From positions 1 to 39,177 of the forward strand of contig JASMLX010000058.1 of the NCBI GenBank assembly GCA_030748495.1: a DNA stretch of 39,177 nucleotides, in the 5' to 3' direction. Each line of letters begins with the position of its first letter. Position 1 is the stretch's first letter. The notes under the pieces are model-generated. The model was not told the DNA's origin. It saw nothing but the letters and a program-made list of their open reading frames with translations, and ran no database searches. Positions 15,270 to 23,822 of this stretch are shown in pieces. A program made the translations under genes and the position numbers. The stretch is from Candidatus Poribacteria bacterium. GTDB taxonomy: Bacteria > Poribacteria > WGA-4E > UBA9662.

Positions 15270-16531
15270 TTGTCCGCGCTAAATACATCGTGTCTGATAG
15301 CCGCACCGTGAACGAAAACGGTGCGGTTTTTTTGTGCCAATCGAAAGTGATTGCCGTTGGTACCTGGCCAGAGATTTCCGCCACATTCCCGGTAGATAAC
15401 GTGCTGGATATGGGATCAGCCGTTATCATGCCGGGTTGGGTTAACACCCATACTCATCTAGAGTTAACCAATCTGCACGACCTGACCGAGCAGAAAAACC
15501 GGTTCATCGACTGGATCTGGCAGATTGCAACCGTTGAACAAAGACGGGAACCAGACTGGATTCAACAATCGATTGCTGGCGGTATCCAGATGAGTCTGAT
15601 GGCAGGAACAACTACTATCGGTAATATCCATCAATCCCTAGATGGATTGGCGATGCTAAAATCTTCTCCTTTGAGGATGGTTGTTTTTTATGAGACTCTC
15701 GGCTTCAACCCGGTGCTGGAAAGTGAATACGCAGAGCGGATCGAGCAATTGATTCAGCGATCACTTCCTGCTACCGATCGCTATCGATCTGCCATCACGC
15801 CACATGCTCCCTATTCGACCCGATTAGAACGATATCAGCACAGCTTGGAGTTAGCTCAAGCATACAGTCTGCATCTCTCGACGCACATTTCAGAAACCGA
15901 AGCCGAGATCCAGTTTCTGAAATGTGGAACCGGCGATTTTATTGAATTGCTGGATCGGTTCAGTATTCCTCACCACGACTGGATACCACCACAGATTAGC
16001 CCAATCGCCTACCTAGACCAACTCGGGGTTTTACAGGCACAACCACAACTAGTGCATTGCAACTATCTATCTGAGGCCGATATCCGTCTGATTGCTGATT
16101 CTCGATCAAGCGTCGTTTTCTGTCCCCGTAGCCATCAATACTTCCATCACCAGCATCACCCGGTTCAGCGGTTGATTGCAGCCGGAGTCAATCTTGCCAT
16201 TGGTACGGATAGCCTAGCTAGCAATTGGTCGCTAGATATGAAAGACGAACTGAAAGTGTTGTTCGACTTGGATTTGCCAAGGCCACAAATCCTCGACATG
16301 CTAACGGTCAACGGGGCTAAATCGCTCGGTTGGTCAAAGGTCGGTAGATTGGAGGAAGGTTGGCAGGCCGACCTGATTGCCGTTAGCCTGCCAGCACAGA
16401 CAATTGGTACGATAGAGTCAATTTTGGAACAAATTTGCCAACCAGAAGCCCACAACCTACTAACAATGGTAGGAGGAGAGATTGTCTATCGAATAGATAC
16501 CGTAAGCGTCAAGAATAGAGTGCCTGGATAG
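15266..16531 (+). CDS. amidohydrolase-family metal-dependent deaminase
   Basis: A cytosolic TIM-barrel amidohydrolase, 421 residues, of the type that deaminates or hydrolyses nucleoside-like compounds (TRZ/ATZ and aminodeoxyfutalosine deaminase branch). Metal ligands are visible: NTHTHLE (His62 and His64), His in HISETEAEIQF, His in VHCNYLSE and Asp in GTDSLASN. The N-terminal strand region (MIVRAKYIVSDSRTVNENGA) is a normal part of the family, so the start at 15266, overlapping the previous stop codon, is believable. A terminator hairpin sits inside codons 12-22. Its relation to the exporter genes upstream is not obvious. A role in menaquinone synthesis by the futalosine route is possible, but no other mqn gene is near. 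Confidence 0.88.
   Translation: MIVRAKYIVSDSRTVNENGAVFLCQSKVIAVGTWPEISATFPVDNVLDMGSAVIMPGWVNTHTHLELTNLHDLTEQKNRFIDWIWQIATVEQRREPDWIQQSIAGGIQMSLMAGTTTIGNIHQSLDGLAMLKSSPLRMVVFYETLGFNPVLESEYAERIEQLIQRSLPATDRYRSAITPHAPYSTRLERYQHSLELAQAYSLHLSTHISETEAEIQFLKCGTGDFIELLDRFSIPHHDWIPPQISPIAYLDQLGVLQAQPQLVHCNYLSEADIRLIADSRSSVVFCPRSHQYFHHQHHPVQRLIAAGVNLAIGTDSLASNWSLDMKDELKVLFDLDLPRPQILDMLTVNGAKSLGWSKVGRLEEGWQADLIAVSLPAQTIGTIESILEQICQPEAHNLLTMVGGEIVYRIDTVSVKNRVPG
15301..15333 (+). terminator. intrinsic terminator inside the amidohydrolase coding start
   Basis: CCGCACCGT and ACGGTGCGG form a perfect 9-bp GC-rich stem with an 8-base loop, followed by seven T at 15327-15333. It lies 32 bases after the DUF4340 stop codon and inside the amidohydrolase gene, where it encodes ArgThrValAsnGluAsnGlyAlaVal. 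It would cut expression of the last gene of the operon unless translating ribosomes cover it. Confidence 0.8.
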
Positions 16532-16689
16532 GAATCGATCATTAGGCATTTTGGACGGTAGCTAGTAATGGAAGAGCAGCCACACCAAAAAACCACCACT
16601 GATTAAGCCCTCAGAACGGGTTTTGCTGGGTATTGGGGCACTTTGGTCAATTCTAGGACCCAGAATCGTTTGATGGGGGCCAAAGTGAG

Positions 16690-17380
16690 GATTGTTTTTA
16701 GCCATCAAGCTATCGGTAGTAGGAACTAATCGGCCTCAGTTATTAAACAAATAATATGTGGGTACCTTGCAATCAGTACAGGTCTTCAGCCAACAGTTAT
16801 TTACCCTGGCTCGAAGTATGAGCATCGATAATCAAGATCAACTGGTGATTCTGTCCGATGGAGCTAGGTGGATTAACAAGTTAGCTCCGACTCAAGATCC
16901 AAAAGCGACCTTAATTCTATTGGTGGCATCTGAAACGACCAGCCTAGCCAATAGTTAGAGGGCTGCTGGCAGAATGAATTAAGCGACCAAGAGAAGCCAG
17001 TCTGGGATCAGCAGTGGATTGATCAGCTATGGCGCGGACAATCGGGCTAGACATTGCAATCAATCATGATTTTGGCACTACAATCAGGAGGCCGGCCATC
17101 CGAAAAGTCAGCTCAACTGGAGGAGAGAAGTTTGCCGGCCTTGCATGAGTTGATCAGCAATAACCGGGCGGCCATGATTAATTATCACCGGTTTCAGCAA
17201 GTGGGCTATTATATCGGTTCAGCCCTGGTAGAAAAGACGGTCGATCTGTTAGTTTGCCGCCGGCAGAAATTGAGAGGGCAAAACTGGAGTCGAACTGGAG
17301 CCGACCGCCTTCTCTGCTGGCAACAACTGATTCTCAACGACCAATGGGACGATTGCTGGCAACTGCCCAAAGCGGCCTGA
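16690..17380 (+). pseudogene. degenerate ISKra4-like transposase
   Basis: Remnants of one transposase lie in order over this stretch but in different frames. LLNK then an in-frame TAA (16752-16754) then YVGTLQSVQVFSQQL; next QLVILSDGARWINKL; a frameshift near 16915 to FYWWHLKRPA; QQWIDQLWRGQSG around 17010-17045; finally IGSALVEKTVDLLVCRRQK and GQNWSRTGADRLL up to the TGA at 17380. The DGAxWI, WWHL and C-terminal RRQKxRGxxWSxxGA features are those of ISKra4 or the similar ISLre2/UPF0236 transposases. The N-terminal half is missing or unrecognisable, and I see no terminal inverted repeats. The element is dead. It fills the gap of more than 900 bases between the amidohydrolase and the GH99-like gene. 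Confidence 0.82.
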
Positions 17381-17449
17381 GGTTCTATTCCCATCCAGGC
17401 ACTCTATTTTTGACGCTTACTCTAAATCACGGCAGTTATTGATAAAAGC

Positions 17450-18724
17450 CTATTGGTGCAGTTTGTCGACATTTACTGTATCGTTTTGTTCGCCACTTTC
17501 CGCCACATACTGCTGAAGAATAGCTCTGGCTTCATTGCATTTGGAGGAGAACAACAAGGTGGATACCTTCTCTAGATCTTTCATCGCCACAGAGTTCTTC
17601 ATATGCTTCTTTTTGAGTTTATACAGTATTACAGGAAGCCGTAGATCGTCCCGTCTAAACAGGGAGGCGGCTTTGGTGTACGTTTTAGTGTATTCTTGAA
17701 TCGCCTCTAGATACTGGTATTTGAATGCCCTAGTTGGCTCAATGACTGTCCCTTCACCATAGTCATTCCACGTTGCGATCTGGATCAATTGTGAGTTGCT
17801 CTCCCATGCAAGCTCAAAAGTCTCAATGAAGGTCTTTCCTTCCTGATTGTCAATATATCCAATGCTGTCGTGCAAACCAGCATCCTTGTAGATGTCACGG
17901 AACCCTGGGAAGGCCACAGCAATGACCGCTTCTTCAGTTGATCCTCCAGCATATAGTTGGCGAAGATATTTCTGCCAAATGGCCGGGGTAACTTCACGAC
18001 CACCAGACACTGGAGGCCAGCCAAATGTGCCATCCGCCCCTGTCTTCTGTGAAAGGTGCGGTAATCCATAAAGCAGCGGACGCTTTGACAGTCCCAACAT
18101 CATGTAACGCCAATGTTCTCTCCTGAAATGTTGAGGGCCAAAGACGAGCAGGACGGGCCGTTCGTTGACTTTTATATAGGCCTCATCGCCAAACCAGTTG
18201 TTGTCGAGCCACTTTAGTACCTTCTTCCCATGTACACTACCCTTCTGCTTCTGAAGATACTTCCCTTCAACCATGTGTTTGACTGTTTGGTCTTCATAAC
18301 AAATCGCAAACTGAAGTCCTGCCTTCTTTATGTATTTGATCAGGTGCTGTGTATTGCGATGAATCGCAGCGTAGTCGCGGAAATCCTCTATGCCGTACCA
18401 GTCGACGACCACACCTCCGATGCCCGCAAACTTCATTAACAGCACATGGCATTCCAAGGCGTGAGGATCGTTGGAGTCGTAGAGACCAATGAGAGGGTAG
18501 TCGTGTGAAGCCACCTCTCGCCGGCCATTATGACCAACTCTGTCAGGATTAAAGTAATTCATCGTCCAATGCCACCCCCAATGTCCGCTCACAGGTTTTG
18601 AGGAGTACCATGGCATATAATGAACCAGTACGGTCTTATCCCCATCTCCGCCGTGTAGAGATGGGGATAAGCTAAGTAACAGCAGTAGATGGCACGATAA
18701 TGCGATGACGCAACAATGTTTCAT
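17450..18724 (-). CDS. secreted GH71/GH99-like glycoside hydrolase
   Basis: A 424-residue secreted protein with a signal peptide (hydrophobic SCHLLLLLSLSPSL, residues 10-23) and a TIM-barrel of the GH71/GH99/WbsX-like group. Landmarks are VLVHYMPWYSSKPVSGHWGWHW near the start, GGVVVDWYGIEDFRDY, and QIATWNDYGEGTVIEPTRAF with the acidic residues expected at the active site; families with this fold cut alpha-mannan or alpha-glucan. The last 70 residues form a charged helical tail. The start has GGAG five bases upstream. It stands alone, read divergently from the CarH-like regulator gene. Substrate not deducible. The quoted parts are separate blocks; the first is one continuous stretch near residues 33-54 of which only landmarks matter. 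Confidence 0.8.
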   Translation of the reverse strand: MKHCCVIALSCHLLLLLSLSPSLHGGDGDKTVLVHYMPWYSSKPVSGHWGWHWTMNYFNPDRVGHNGRREVASHDYPLIGLYDSNDPHALECHVLLMKFAGIGGVVVDWYGIEDFRDYAAIHRNTQHLIKYIKKAGLQFAICYEDQTVKHMVEGKYLQKQKGSVHGKKVLKWLDNNWFGDEAYIKVNERPVLLVFGPQHFRREHWRYMMLGLSKRPLLYGLPHLSQKTGADGTFGWPPVSGGREVTPAIWQKYLRQLYAGGSTEEAVIAVAFPGFRDIYKDAGLHDSIGYIDNQEGKTFIETFELAWESNSQLIQIATWNDYGEGTVIEPTRAFKYQYLEAIQEYTKTYTKAASLFRRDDLRLPVILYKLKKKHMKNSVAMKDLEKVSTLLFSSKCNEARAILQQYVAESGEQNDTVNVDKLHQ

Positions 18725-18843
18725 GAAGACTCCGGTATAAACTCTATCCGACTCGGAATAAGTTGGTAAACTTCATTAGTTTAGAACCCGTTGGAAAGAA
18801 ACTAGAGATGATACATTTAGGTAAGGTGCTGTTCTAGTTTTGC

Positions 18844-18874
18844 TTACAAAAATCGTTATGTGTATTGCTATAAT
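18844..18874 (+). promoter_or_regulatory. promoter giving a leaderless CarH-type mRNA
   Basis: A perfect TATAAT at 18869-18874 ends seven bases before the ATG at 18882, with TTACAA at 18844-18849 as a possible -35 box (19-base spacing). Transcription would begin at or next to the start codon, and no ribosome site precedes it. Confidence 0.55.
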
Positions 18875-18881
18875 ATAAAAT

Positions 18882-19841
18882 ATGAAGCAAGAGAAACGCT
18901 ATCCAATTAAATATGTCTCTCGGAGAACCGGTTTGTCACAGCATGTCATGCGGGCTTGGGAGAACCGGTACAATGTCGTTATACCGCAACGATCTCCAAC
19001 AAACCGCAGGCTCTACTCGGAAGAAGATATCAAACGTCTCTCGCTCTGTCATCAAGCAACAAAATCTGGACATAGCATTGGTCAGATTTACAGGTTGGCG
19101 ACCGAGGAAATACAAGAGCTAGTCGAGTCACACCACGATAACCTTGACAAACTTGATACTGAAGGGATTGTAAATATAAATATAGACAAAAGCTCAGCGA
19201 GATTCCATCTTGATTCGTGCTTAAGATCTATCAGAAGATTAGATGAGAAAGAATTAGGCGTTGCGCTGGCGACTGCAGCCATGACACTAAGCCGACCGGT
19301 CCTAATAGAACAGGTTATTACTCCCCTGATGGAAGAAACTGGTGATCTATGGTCTTCTGGCCTCCTCCGAATTAGCCATGAGCATCTGTCAGTAGTTGCT
19401 GTCCGGACATTGTTGGGTAGTATACTATCGGGATTCAATCCAGAGACCGGATCACCGGTTGCCATTGTCACCACTCCTTCTGCCCAAATACACGAACTCG
19501 GTGCTTTAGCGGTCGCAATTGCCTTGGCTACAGAAGGGTGGAGGGTTACGTATCTAGGAGCAAACATGCCTGTTGAAGAAATCGCAGGGGCAATTCACCA
19601 GAATAATGCAAAACTTCTATTACTGAGCCTGACCTATCCTCCTGACGACGCACAGCTTAAAATACAGCTCAGTAAACTGCCGGACTATATACCAGAAGAG
19701 ACTAAGGTTATCGTCGGTGGGCGCTCGGCTGTCTCCTATGATAAAGTTATCCAACAAATTGGTGCGGTTAGGATAGAAAACTACTCAGATCTCCGAGACT
19801 ATACGAGAGAATTGAGGAACCAGACGTTCGAACAAGATTAG
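18882..19841 (+). CDS. CarH/LitR-type MerR regulator with B12-binding domain
   Basis: A 319-residue transcription factor. Residues 6-80 form a MerR winged helix (YVSRRTGLSQHVMRAWENRY, then RRLYSEEDIKRL). Residues 110-185 form the helical B12-binding cap; residues 190-315 form the Rossmann B12-binding domain, with IHELGALAVA holding the likely axial ligand His204, then GANMPVEEI and VGGRSA. The cap has Trp157 followed nine residues later by Glu167-His168, the W-x9-EH motif of CarH photoreceptors that respond to light through adenosylcobalamin. The glutamate usually two residues before the axial histidine is Gln here. It probably represses carotenoid or photolyase genes in the dark, but none are in this window. 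It is read divergently from the GH99-like gene. Confidence 0.88.
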   Translation: MKQEKRYPIKYVSRRTGLSQHVMRAWENRYNVVIPQRSPTNRRLYSEEDIKRLSLCHQATKSGHSIGQIYRLATEEIQELVESHHDNLDKLDTEGIVNINIDKSSARFHLDSCLRSIRRLDEKELGVALATAAMTLSRPVLIEQVITPLMEETGDLWSSGLLRISHEHLSVVAVRTLLGSILSGFNPETGSPVAIVTTPSAQIHELGALAVAIALATEGWRVTYLGANMPVEEIAGAIHQNNAKLLLLSLTYPPDDAQLKIQLSKLPDYIPEETKVIVGGRSAVSYDKVIQQIGAVRIENYSDLRDYTRELRNQTFEQD

Positions 19842-19972
19842 TCCAACCTCTTTAAGCTAGGGGCTTTTAACCCGGCTGACAGTACAACTTTGCAAAAAGG
19901 CATCGTCCAAAGAAGTAGAGGCGATACTTTTGGCCCCCTACTAACAAGTAACGCGCAGGAAAAAGCAAGACC

Positions 19973-20770
19973 ATGAAGAAAAATAACACTCGCATCTCTA
20001 TCACCGTTTCAATTGGTTTACATATCATCGGTGCTTTCATTGGTGCCATATACATAGTCCAAAAACAAGAAATATTTCAAGATAATATCCTGGTAGATGT
20101 TTTTCGTATCACCAAGCAGAAACTGCCTAAACGCCGACCTGACCAGCGGAAGCCACCTCGAGTTAAACTACCTAAAGCTGAAGTCAAATCACTGAAATTT
20201 CTCTCTTCTAAGGCTCCTGTTACAACCGCCGTCAATTTGCCATTGAGCGATTCTGTATACTCTATTCCAGTTGATGGTCGGATATCGGTTGATGACTTTT
20301 CGAAAACGTCTGGCCTGGGGAGTTTAAGACGCATCCTGCGAACGCAACTCGATTTAACGCCGGTATACACTTCTACGCTGCCCCAGATTATGCCAAAGAA
20401 GGTTGTAGGGATCATGGATCAGCAACTACAGATCGGCTTAGAAGTCAGTGACGCAACCTTTCAGATAGATGAGATGTCGTTTGCCGGACCTGGTGAAGTT
20501 GCTCAACCGCCCCGCTTTGTCAATAAGGTGGTAGCAGAATACCCGGACTTAGCCCGTAGGGCCCAAAAAGAGGGCGTAGTTATTTTAGAAGCGGAAATTG
20601 GTGCGGACGGTGTAGCCAAAGATATTACCGTCGTGCAGGGAATGGGGTTTGGTTGTGATCAAGCTGCTGTACAAGCACTTAGAAAATCGCGTTTTAATCC
20701 AGCCCGGCAGGGGAAAAAATCTGTTCCGATGCGGATTCAGATACCATATCGGTTTCAGCTAGTCGTCTAA
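19973..20770 (+). CDS. TonB-family energy transducer
   Basis: A 265-residue protein with one N-terminal membrane helix carrying the TonB motif Ser13-x3-His17, a basic proline-rich linker (RRPDQRKPPRVKLP) and a C-terminal TonB domain (about 180-265). The domain has YPDLARRAQKEGVVILEAEI, DITVVQGMGFGCDQAAVQAL and a final beta-strand QIPYRFQLVV. Such proteins pass energy from an inner-membrane ExbB/ExbD motor to outer-membrane receptors. No exbB, exbD or receptor gene is near, so the motor must be elsewhere. AGGAAAAAG upstream serves as ribosome site. No terminator is visible between it and the convergent proS gene. Confidence 0.88.
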   Translation: MKKNNTRISITVSIGLHIIGAFIGAIYIVQKQEIFQDNILVDVFRITKQKLPKRRPDQRKPPRVKLPKAEVKSLKFLSSKAPVTTAVNLPLSDSVYSIPVDGRISVDDFSKTSGLGSLRRILRTQLDLTPVYTSTLPQIMPKKVVGIMDQQLQIGLEVSDATFQIDEMSFAGPGEVAQPPRFVNKVVAEYPDLARRAQKEGVVILEAEIGADGVAKDITVVQGMGFGCDQAAVQALRKSRFNPARQGKKSVPMRIQIPYRFQLVV

Positions 20771-20858
20771 ACCAATCCTGAACGTGAAGTCTCTAACGCC
20801 CAATCTAGGGAAAAAGGGTGAGAACACATCATCTACTACTGAGACTGAGTGTTTCAAA

Positions 20859-22583
20859 CTAGAGAAGCCTGTCCTCAACTTGATTAGGGTTCGGATCAAA
20901 ATCATCAATTCTAACAAGCTCGCGGTCTATGTGGTCTCGATGTTTAATCTCAACACTATCAGCAGACACCGTTTTTTGACTAACCGTCACTCGTAGGGGC
21001 AAGCCAATCAAATCCGCCTCTTTGAATTTGAACCCGGGGCTCTCGGATCGGTCGTCATAGAGAACTTCCAACCCTTGCTCCATCCAGTCGGCATACAATT
21101 TTTCAGCCGTATCGGCTACTTCTTGACCTTTACCGATGTGCATTAGGTGGATTTGGTAGGGGGCGATTGATTTAGGGAAAATGATACCGTGTTCGTCATG
21201 GTTGGCTTCGACCACACTAGCGAGCAGTCGCCCGACACCAATGCCGTAGCAACCCATAACAATTGGTTGGGCTTTGCCGTTTTGGTCCAGATAAGTTGCC
21301 TTCATCGCTTCGCTGTACTTGGTGCCGAGTTTGAAAATGTTGCCAACCTCTATCCCTTTTTTCAGGCTCAACTGCCCCCCGCACTTGACACAGGTTGAAC
21401 CCTCTTCAGCCAAAGCGAGATCGGTTACAATGTCGGCTTGAAAGTCGCGCGGATAGTTCGCGTTTTTCAGGTGGTAGCCGACTTTGTTGGCACCAGCCAC
21501 CAAATTAGTCGTTGTGGTTACTGATTCATCCACCACAATTTTGATACTGGCTAAACCTGCACGGTGGGCGTTAATACCGATGGGGGAAGCGTAGCCCGCC
21601 ACTAAATTATTAGCCGATACCTCCTCCGCACTGGCAATTCGAACTTCTGATCCGAGAGCATTAACCAGTTTTGTTTGGTTAACTTCCAAGTCTCCACGGA
21701 TGACAACAAAGACGGTCTCACCTTCACTTGTGGTATAAAAGACAGCTTTCAACGTCTGATTTTTCTTGACCCCTAGAAATGTAGCCACCTCCTCGATTGT
21801 CTGCTGACCGGGGGTTGCCACCTCCACTAACGGTTGTAAGGGTTGGGTTTCAGTTTCGGGCTTTTGAAAAACAGCTACTTCTGCGTTGGCGGTGTAGTTA
21901 CATTCGGAACAGAGGATCAGGTTGTCTTCTCCGGACTCACAAACCAGCATAAATTCGTGAGCCGCAGATCCACCTATCATACCTGTATCCGAATCGACCA
22001 CCACCACATCAATCCCCGCCCGATGAAAGATATTAAGATAGGCTTGATGGATCTGGTCATAGTATTGGTCCAGATCTGCTTGACTGGTGTGGAAACTGTA
22101 TGCATCCTTCATCACAAACTCACGGACACGGATCAGTCCAGCACGTGGACGCAGTTCATCGCGAAATTTCAGCTTTATTTGATATAGCTGACAAGGCAAC
22201 TGTCGGTAAGAGTTAATGATATTGCGAGCCAGGTCTGTGACAGCCTCTTCGTGAGTCATCGCCAATACCAGTTGTCGGTCAAAGCGGTCGGTAAAGCCTG
22301 CGAGCTCTTTGCCGGCTAGTGATTGCCACCGACCGCTTTCTTGCCATAGCTCGGCTGGATGTACCAACGGCATGTTGATCTCTTGTCCACCAATAGCATT
22401 CATCTCTTCGCGGATAATCTGCTCAATTTTCCGAATTGAGCGATATGCCAGCGGTAAATAGCTATACATGCCAACCACCAAGCGATGGATCATCCCGGCT
22501 CGCAACAACAGTTGATGACTGGAAATTTCGGCTTCGGATGGAATCTCTTTAAGCGTACGCCCGAACAGTTGCGACATTCTCAT
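20859..22583 (-). CDS. proS: prolyl-tRNA synthetase, bacterial type
   Basis: The enzyme charges tRNA(Pro) with proline. At 574 residues it is the bacterial ProS form with the editing insertion. Class II features are visible: LLRAGMIHRLVVGMYSYLP at the start, motif 2 in RPRAGLIRVREFVMKDAYSFH region, the insertion domain around 225-390, motif 3 in CYGIGVGRLLASVVEANHDE, and an anticodon-binding domain at the end. Start ATG at 22583 lies nine bases after the stop codon of the dehydrogenase gene, whose last bases supply the AGGTGA ribosome site, so the two genes are coupled. It is the last gene of the long minus-strand housekeeping run. Confidence 0.96.
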   Translation of the reverse strand: MRMSQLFGRTLKEIPSEAEISSHQLLLRAGMIHRLVVGMYSYLPLAYRSIRKIEQIIREEMNAIGGQEINMPLVHPAELWQESGRWQSLAGKELAGFTDRFDRQLVLAMTHEEAVTDLARNIINSYRQLPCQLYQIKLKFRDELRPRAGLIRVREFVMKDAYSFHTSQADLDQYYDQIHQAYLNIFHRAGIDVVVVDSDTGMIGGSAAHEFMLVCESGEDNLILCSECNYTANAEVAVFQKPETETQPLQPLVEVATPGQQTIEEVATFLGVKKNQTLKAVFYTTSEGETVFVVIRGDLEVNQTKLVNALGSEVRIASAEEVSANNLVAGYASPIGINAHRAGLASIKIVVDESVTTTTNLVAGANKVGYHLKNANYPRDFQADIVTDLALAEEGSTCVKCGGQLSLKKGIEVGNIFKLGTKYSEAMKATYLDQNGKAQPIVMGCYGIGVGRLLASVVEANHDEHGIIFPKSIAPYQIHLMHIGKGQEVADTAEKLYADWMEQGLEVLYDDRSESPGFKFKEADLIGLPLRVTVSQKTVSADSVEIKHRDHIDRELVRIDDFDPNPNQVEDRLL

Positions 22584-22592
22584 CTTAACGCC

Positions 22593-23657
22593 TCACCTGA
22601 CAAGTTCCGCTACCAGATCACCAATTTCACTGGTGGTATAACCCATACGTCCTGCAGATTGGCTTTTCATTTTAGTACCCGTCACAACCTTGATTGCTTC
22701 TGTGATTTTATTCGCCGATGACCAATGTCCACCTTGGTCGAGCAACATTGCCATGGCAGCAATAGCAGCGATGGGATTAATTACATTCTGTCCTGTATAT
22801 TTTGGCGCGCTTCCTCCCATACACTCAAACATGCTGGTTCCGCCTAGTTCAGGGTTAATATTCCCTCCTGCGGCTACACCCATACCGCCTTGGATCATCG
22901 CCCCCAAGTCGGTGATGATGTCGCCGAACATATTGGTGGTAACAATTACATCGTAGTATTCTGGGTTTTTGACCATCCACATACAACAAGCATCGACGTG
23001 ATTGTAATCAGCCTCTACGTCTGAATATTCAGTGGCAACATCCTGAAAAGTCCGCCAGAGTAGATCGTGACCAAACGTCAGAACATTAGTCTTAGCCACC
23101 AAGGTGAGTCGCTTCCCTTTCGGATTGTCGCGTTTACGTGTATATTCGAAGGCATAGCGAATAATCCGTTCACAGCCCTTACGGGTATAGATGGCCGTTT
23201 GTGTGGCAATTTCGTCGGCAGTTCCTTTACGCACAAATCCACCAATACCACAATACATGTCTTCAGTATTTTCCCGAACGACAACAAAATCAATATCCTC
23301 TGGCCCTTTGCCCACTAAAGGAGTCTCAACTCCCGGATAGAGAGTCACCGGTCGCAAGTTGACATATTGATCGAGTTGAAAGCGGAGTTCCAACAGCAGC
23401 CCTTTTTCTAAAATACCGGGGGCAACTTCGGGGTGACCAACCGCACCTAGGTAAATCGCATTATACTGACTGAGTTCGTCAACTGCGCCTTCCGGTAGGA
23501 CTTCGCCAGTTTTTAAATAACGATCACCACCGAAGTCATAATGTGTCAGTTGATACTCAATACTATCTTTTTTAGCTACGGCTTCCAGTACTTTTAAGGC
23601 CTCGTCAGTAACTTCCGGACCGGTTCCATCCCCCGGAATAGTTGCGATTTTATACAT
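22593..23657 (-). CDS. isocitrate/isopropylmalate dehydrogenase family protein, LeuB-like
   Basis: A 354-residue NAD(P)-dependent beta-decarboxylating dehydrogenase. Family marks are IPGDGTGPEVTDEALKVL at the start, VNLRPVTLYPGVETPL, VVVRENTEDMYCG, DACCMWMVKNPEYYDVIVT, TNMFGDIITDLGAMIQGGMG (metal-binding aspartates) and GSAPKYTGQNVINPIA. The conserved Asp-rich site and length fit 3-isopropylmalate dehydrogenase (leucine synthesis), but RENTED is closer to isocitrate dehydrogenases, so the substrate is open. No leuA, leuC or leuD is nearby. AAGGA precedes the ATG. It is transcribed together with proS. Confidence 0.88.
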   Translation of the reverse strand: MYKIATIPGDGTGPEVTDEALKVLEAVAKKDSIEYQLTHYDFGGDRYLKTGEVLPEGAVDELSQYNAIYLGAVGHPEVAPGILEKGLLLELRFQLDQYVNLRPVTLYPGVETPLVGKGPEDIDFVVVRENTEDMYCGIGGFVRKGTADEIATQTAIYTRKGCERIIRYAFEYTRKRDNPKGKRLTLVAKTNVLTFGHDLLWRTFQDVATEYSDVEADYNHVDACCMWMVKNPEYYDVIVTTNMFGDIITDLGAMIQGGMGVAAGGNINPELGGTSMFECMGGSAPKYTGQNVINPIAAIAAMAMLLDQGGHWSSANKITEAIKVVTGTKMKSQSAGRMGYTTSEIGDLVAELVR

Positions 23658-23681
23658 TATATCATTCCTTAATCTTTGTAA

Positions 23682-23710
23682 ATTATAATTGTGATGAATT
23701 CAATTTCAGT
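23682..23710 (-). promoter_or_regulatory. probable promoter of the LeuB-like gene and proS
   Basis: On the minus strand TATAAT lies at 23682-23687, with a weak -35 (ACTGAA, 23705-23710) 17 bases upstream. It sits in the 165-base gap after accA, one of the few real breaks in this gene run. A very short leader would follow. Confidence 0.4.
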
Positions 23711-23822
23711 TATTATCTGAACAAATCCGTTGCTATTTTTGAATGGTACTTTGCTGTCGTGCAAGTTGAGACTACACTCCTAATATCTGTTAACAGCGAG
23801 AAGTAGAGTATCGATGGATATT

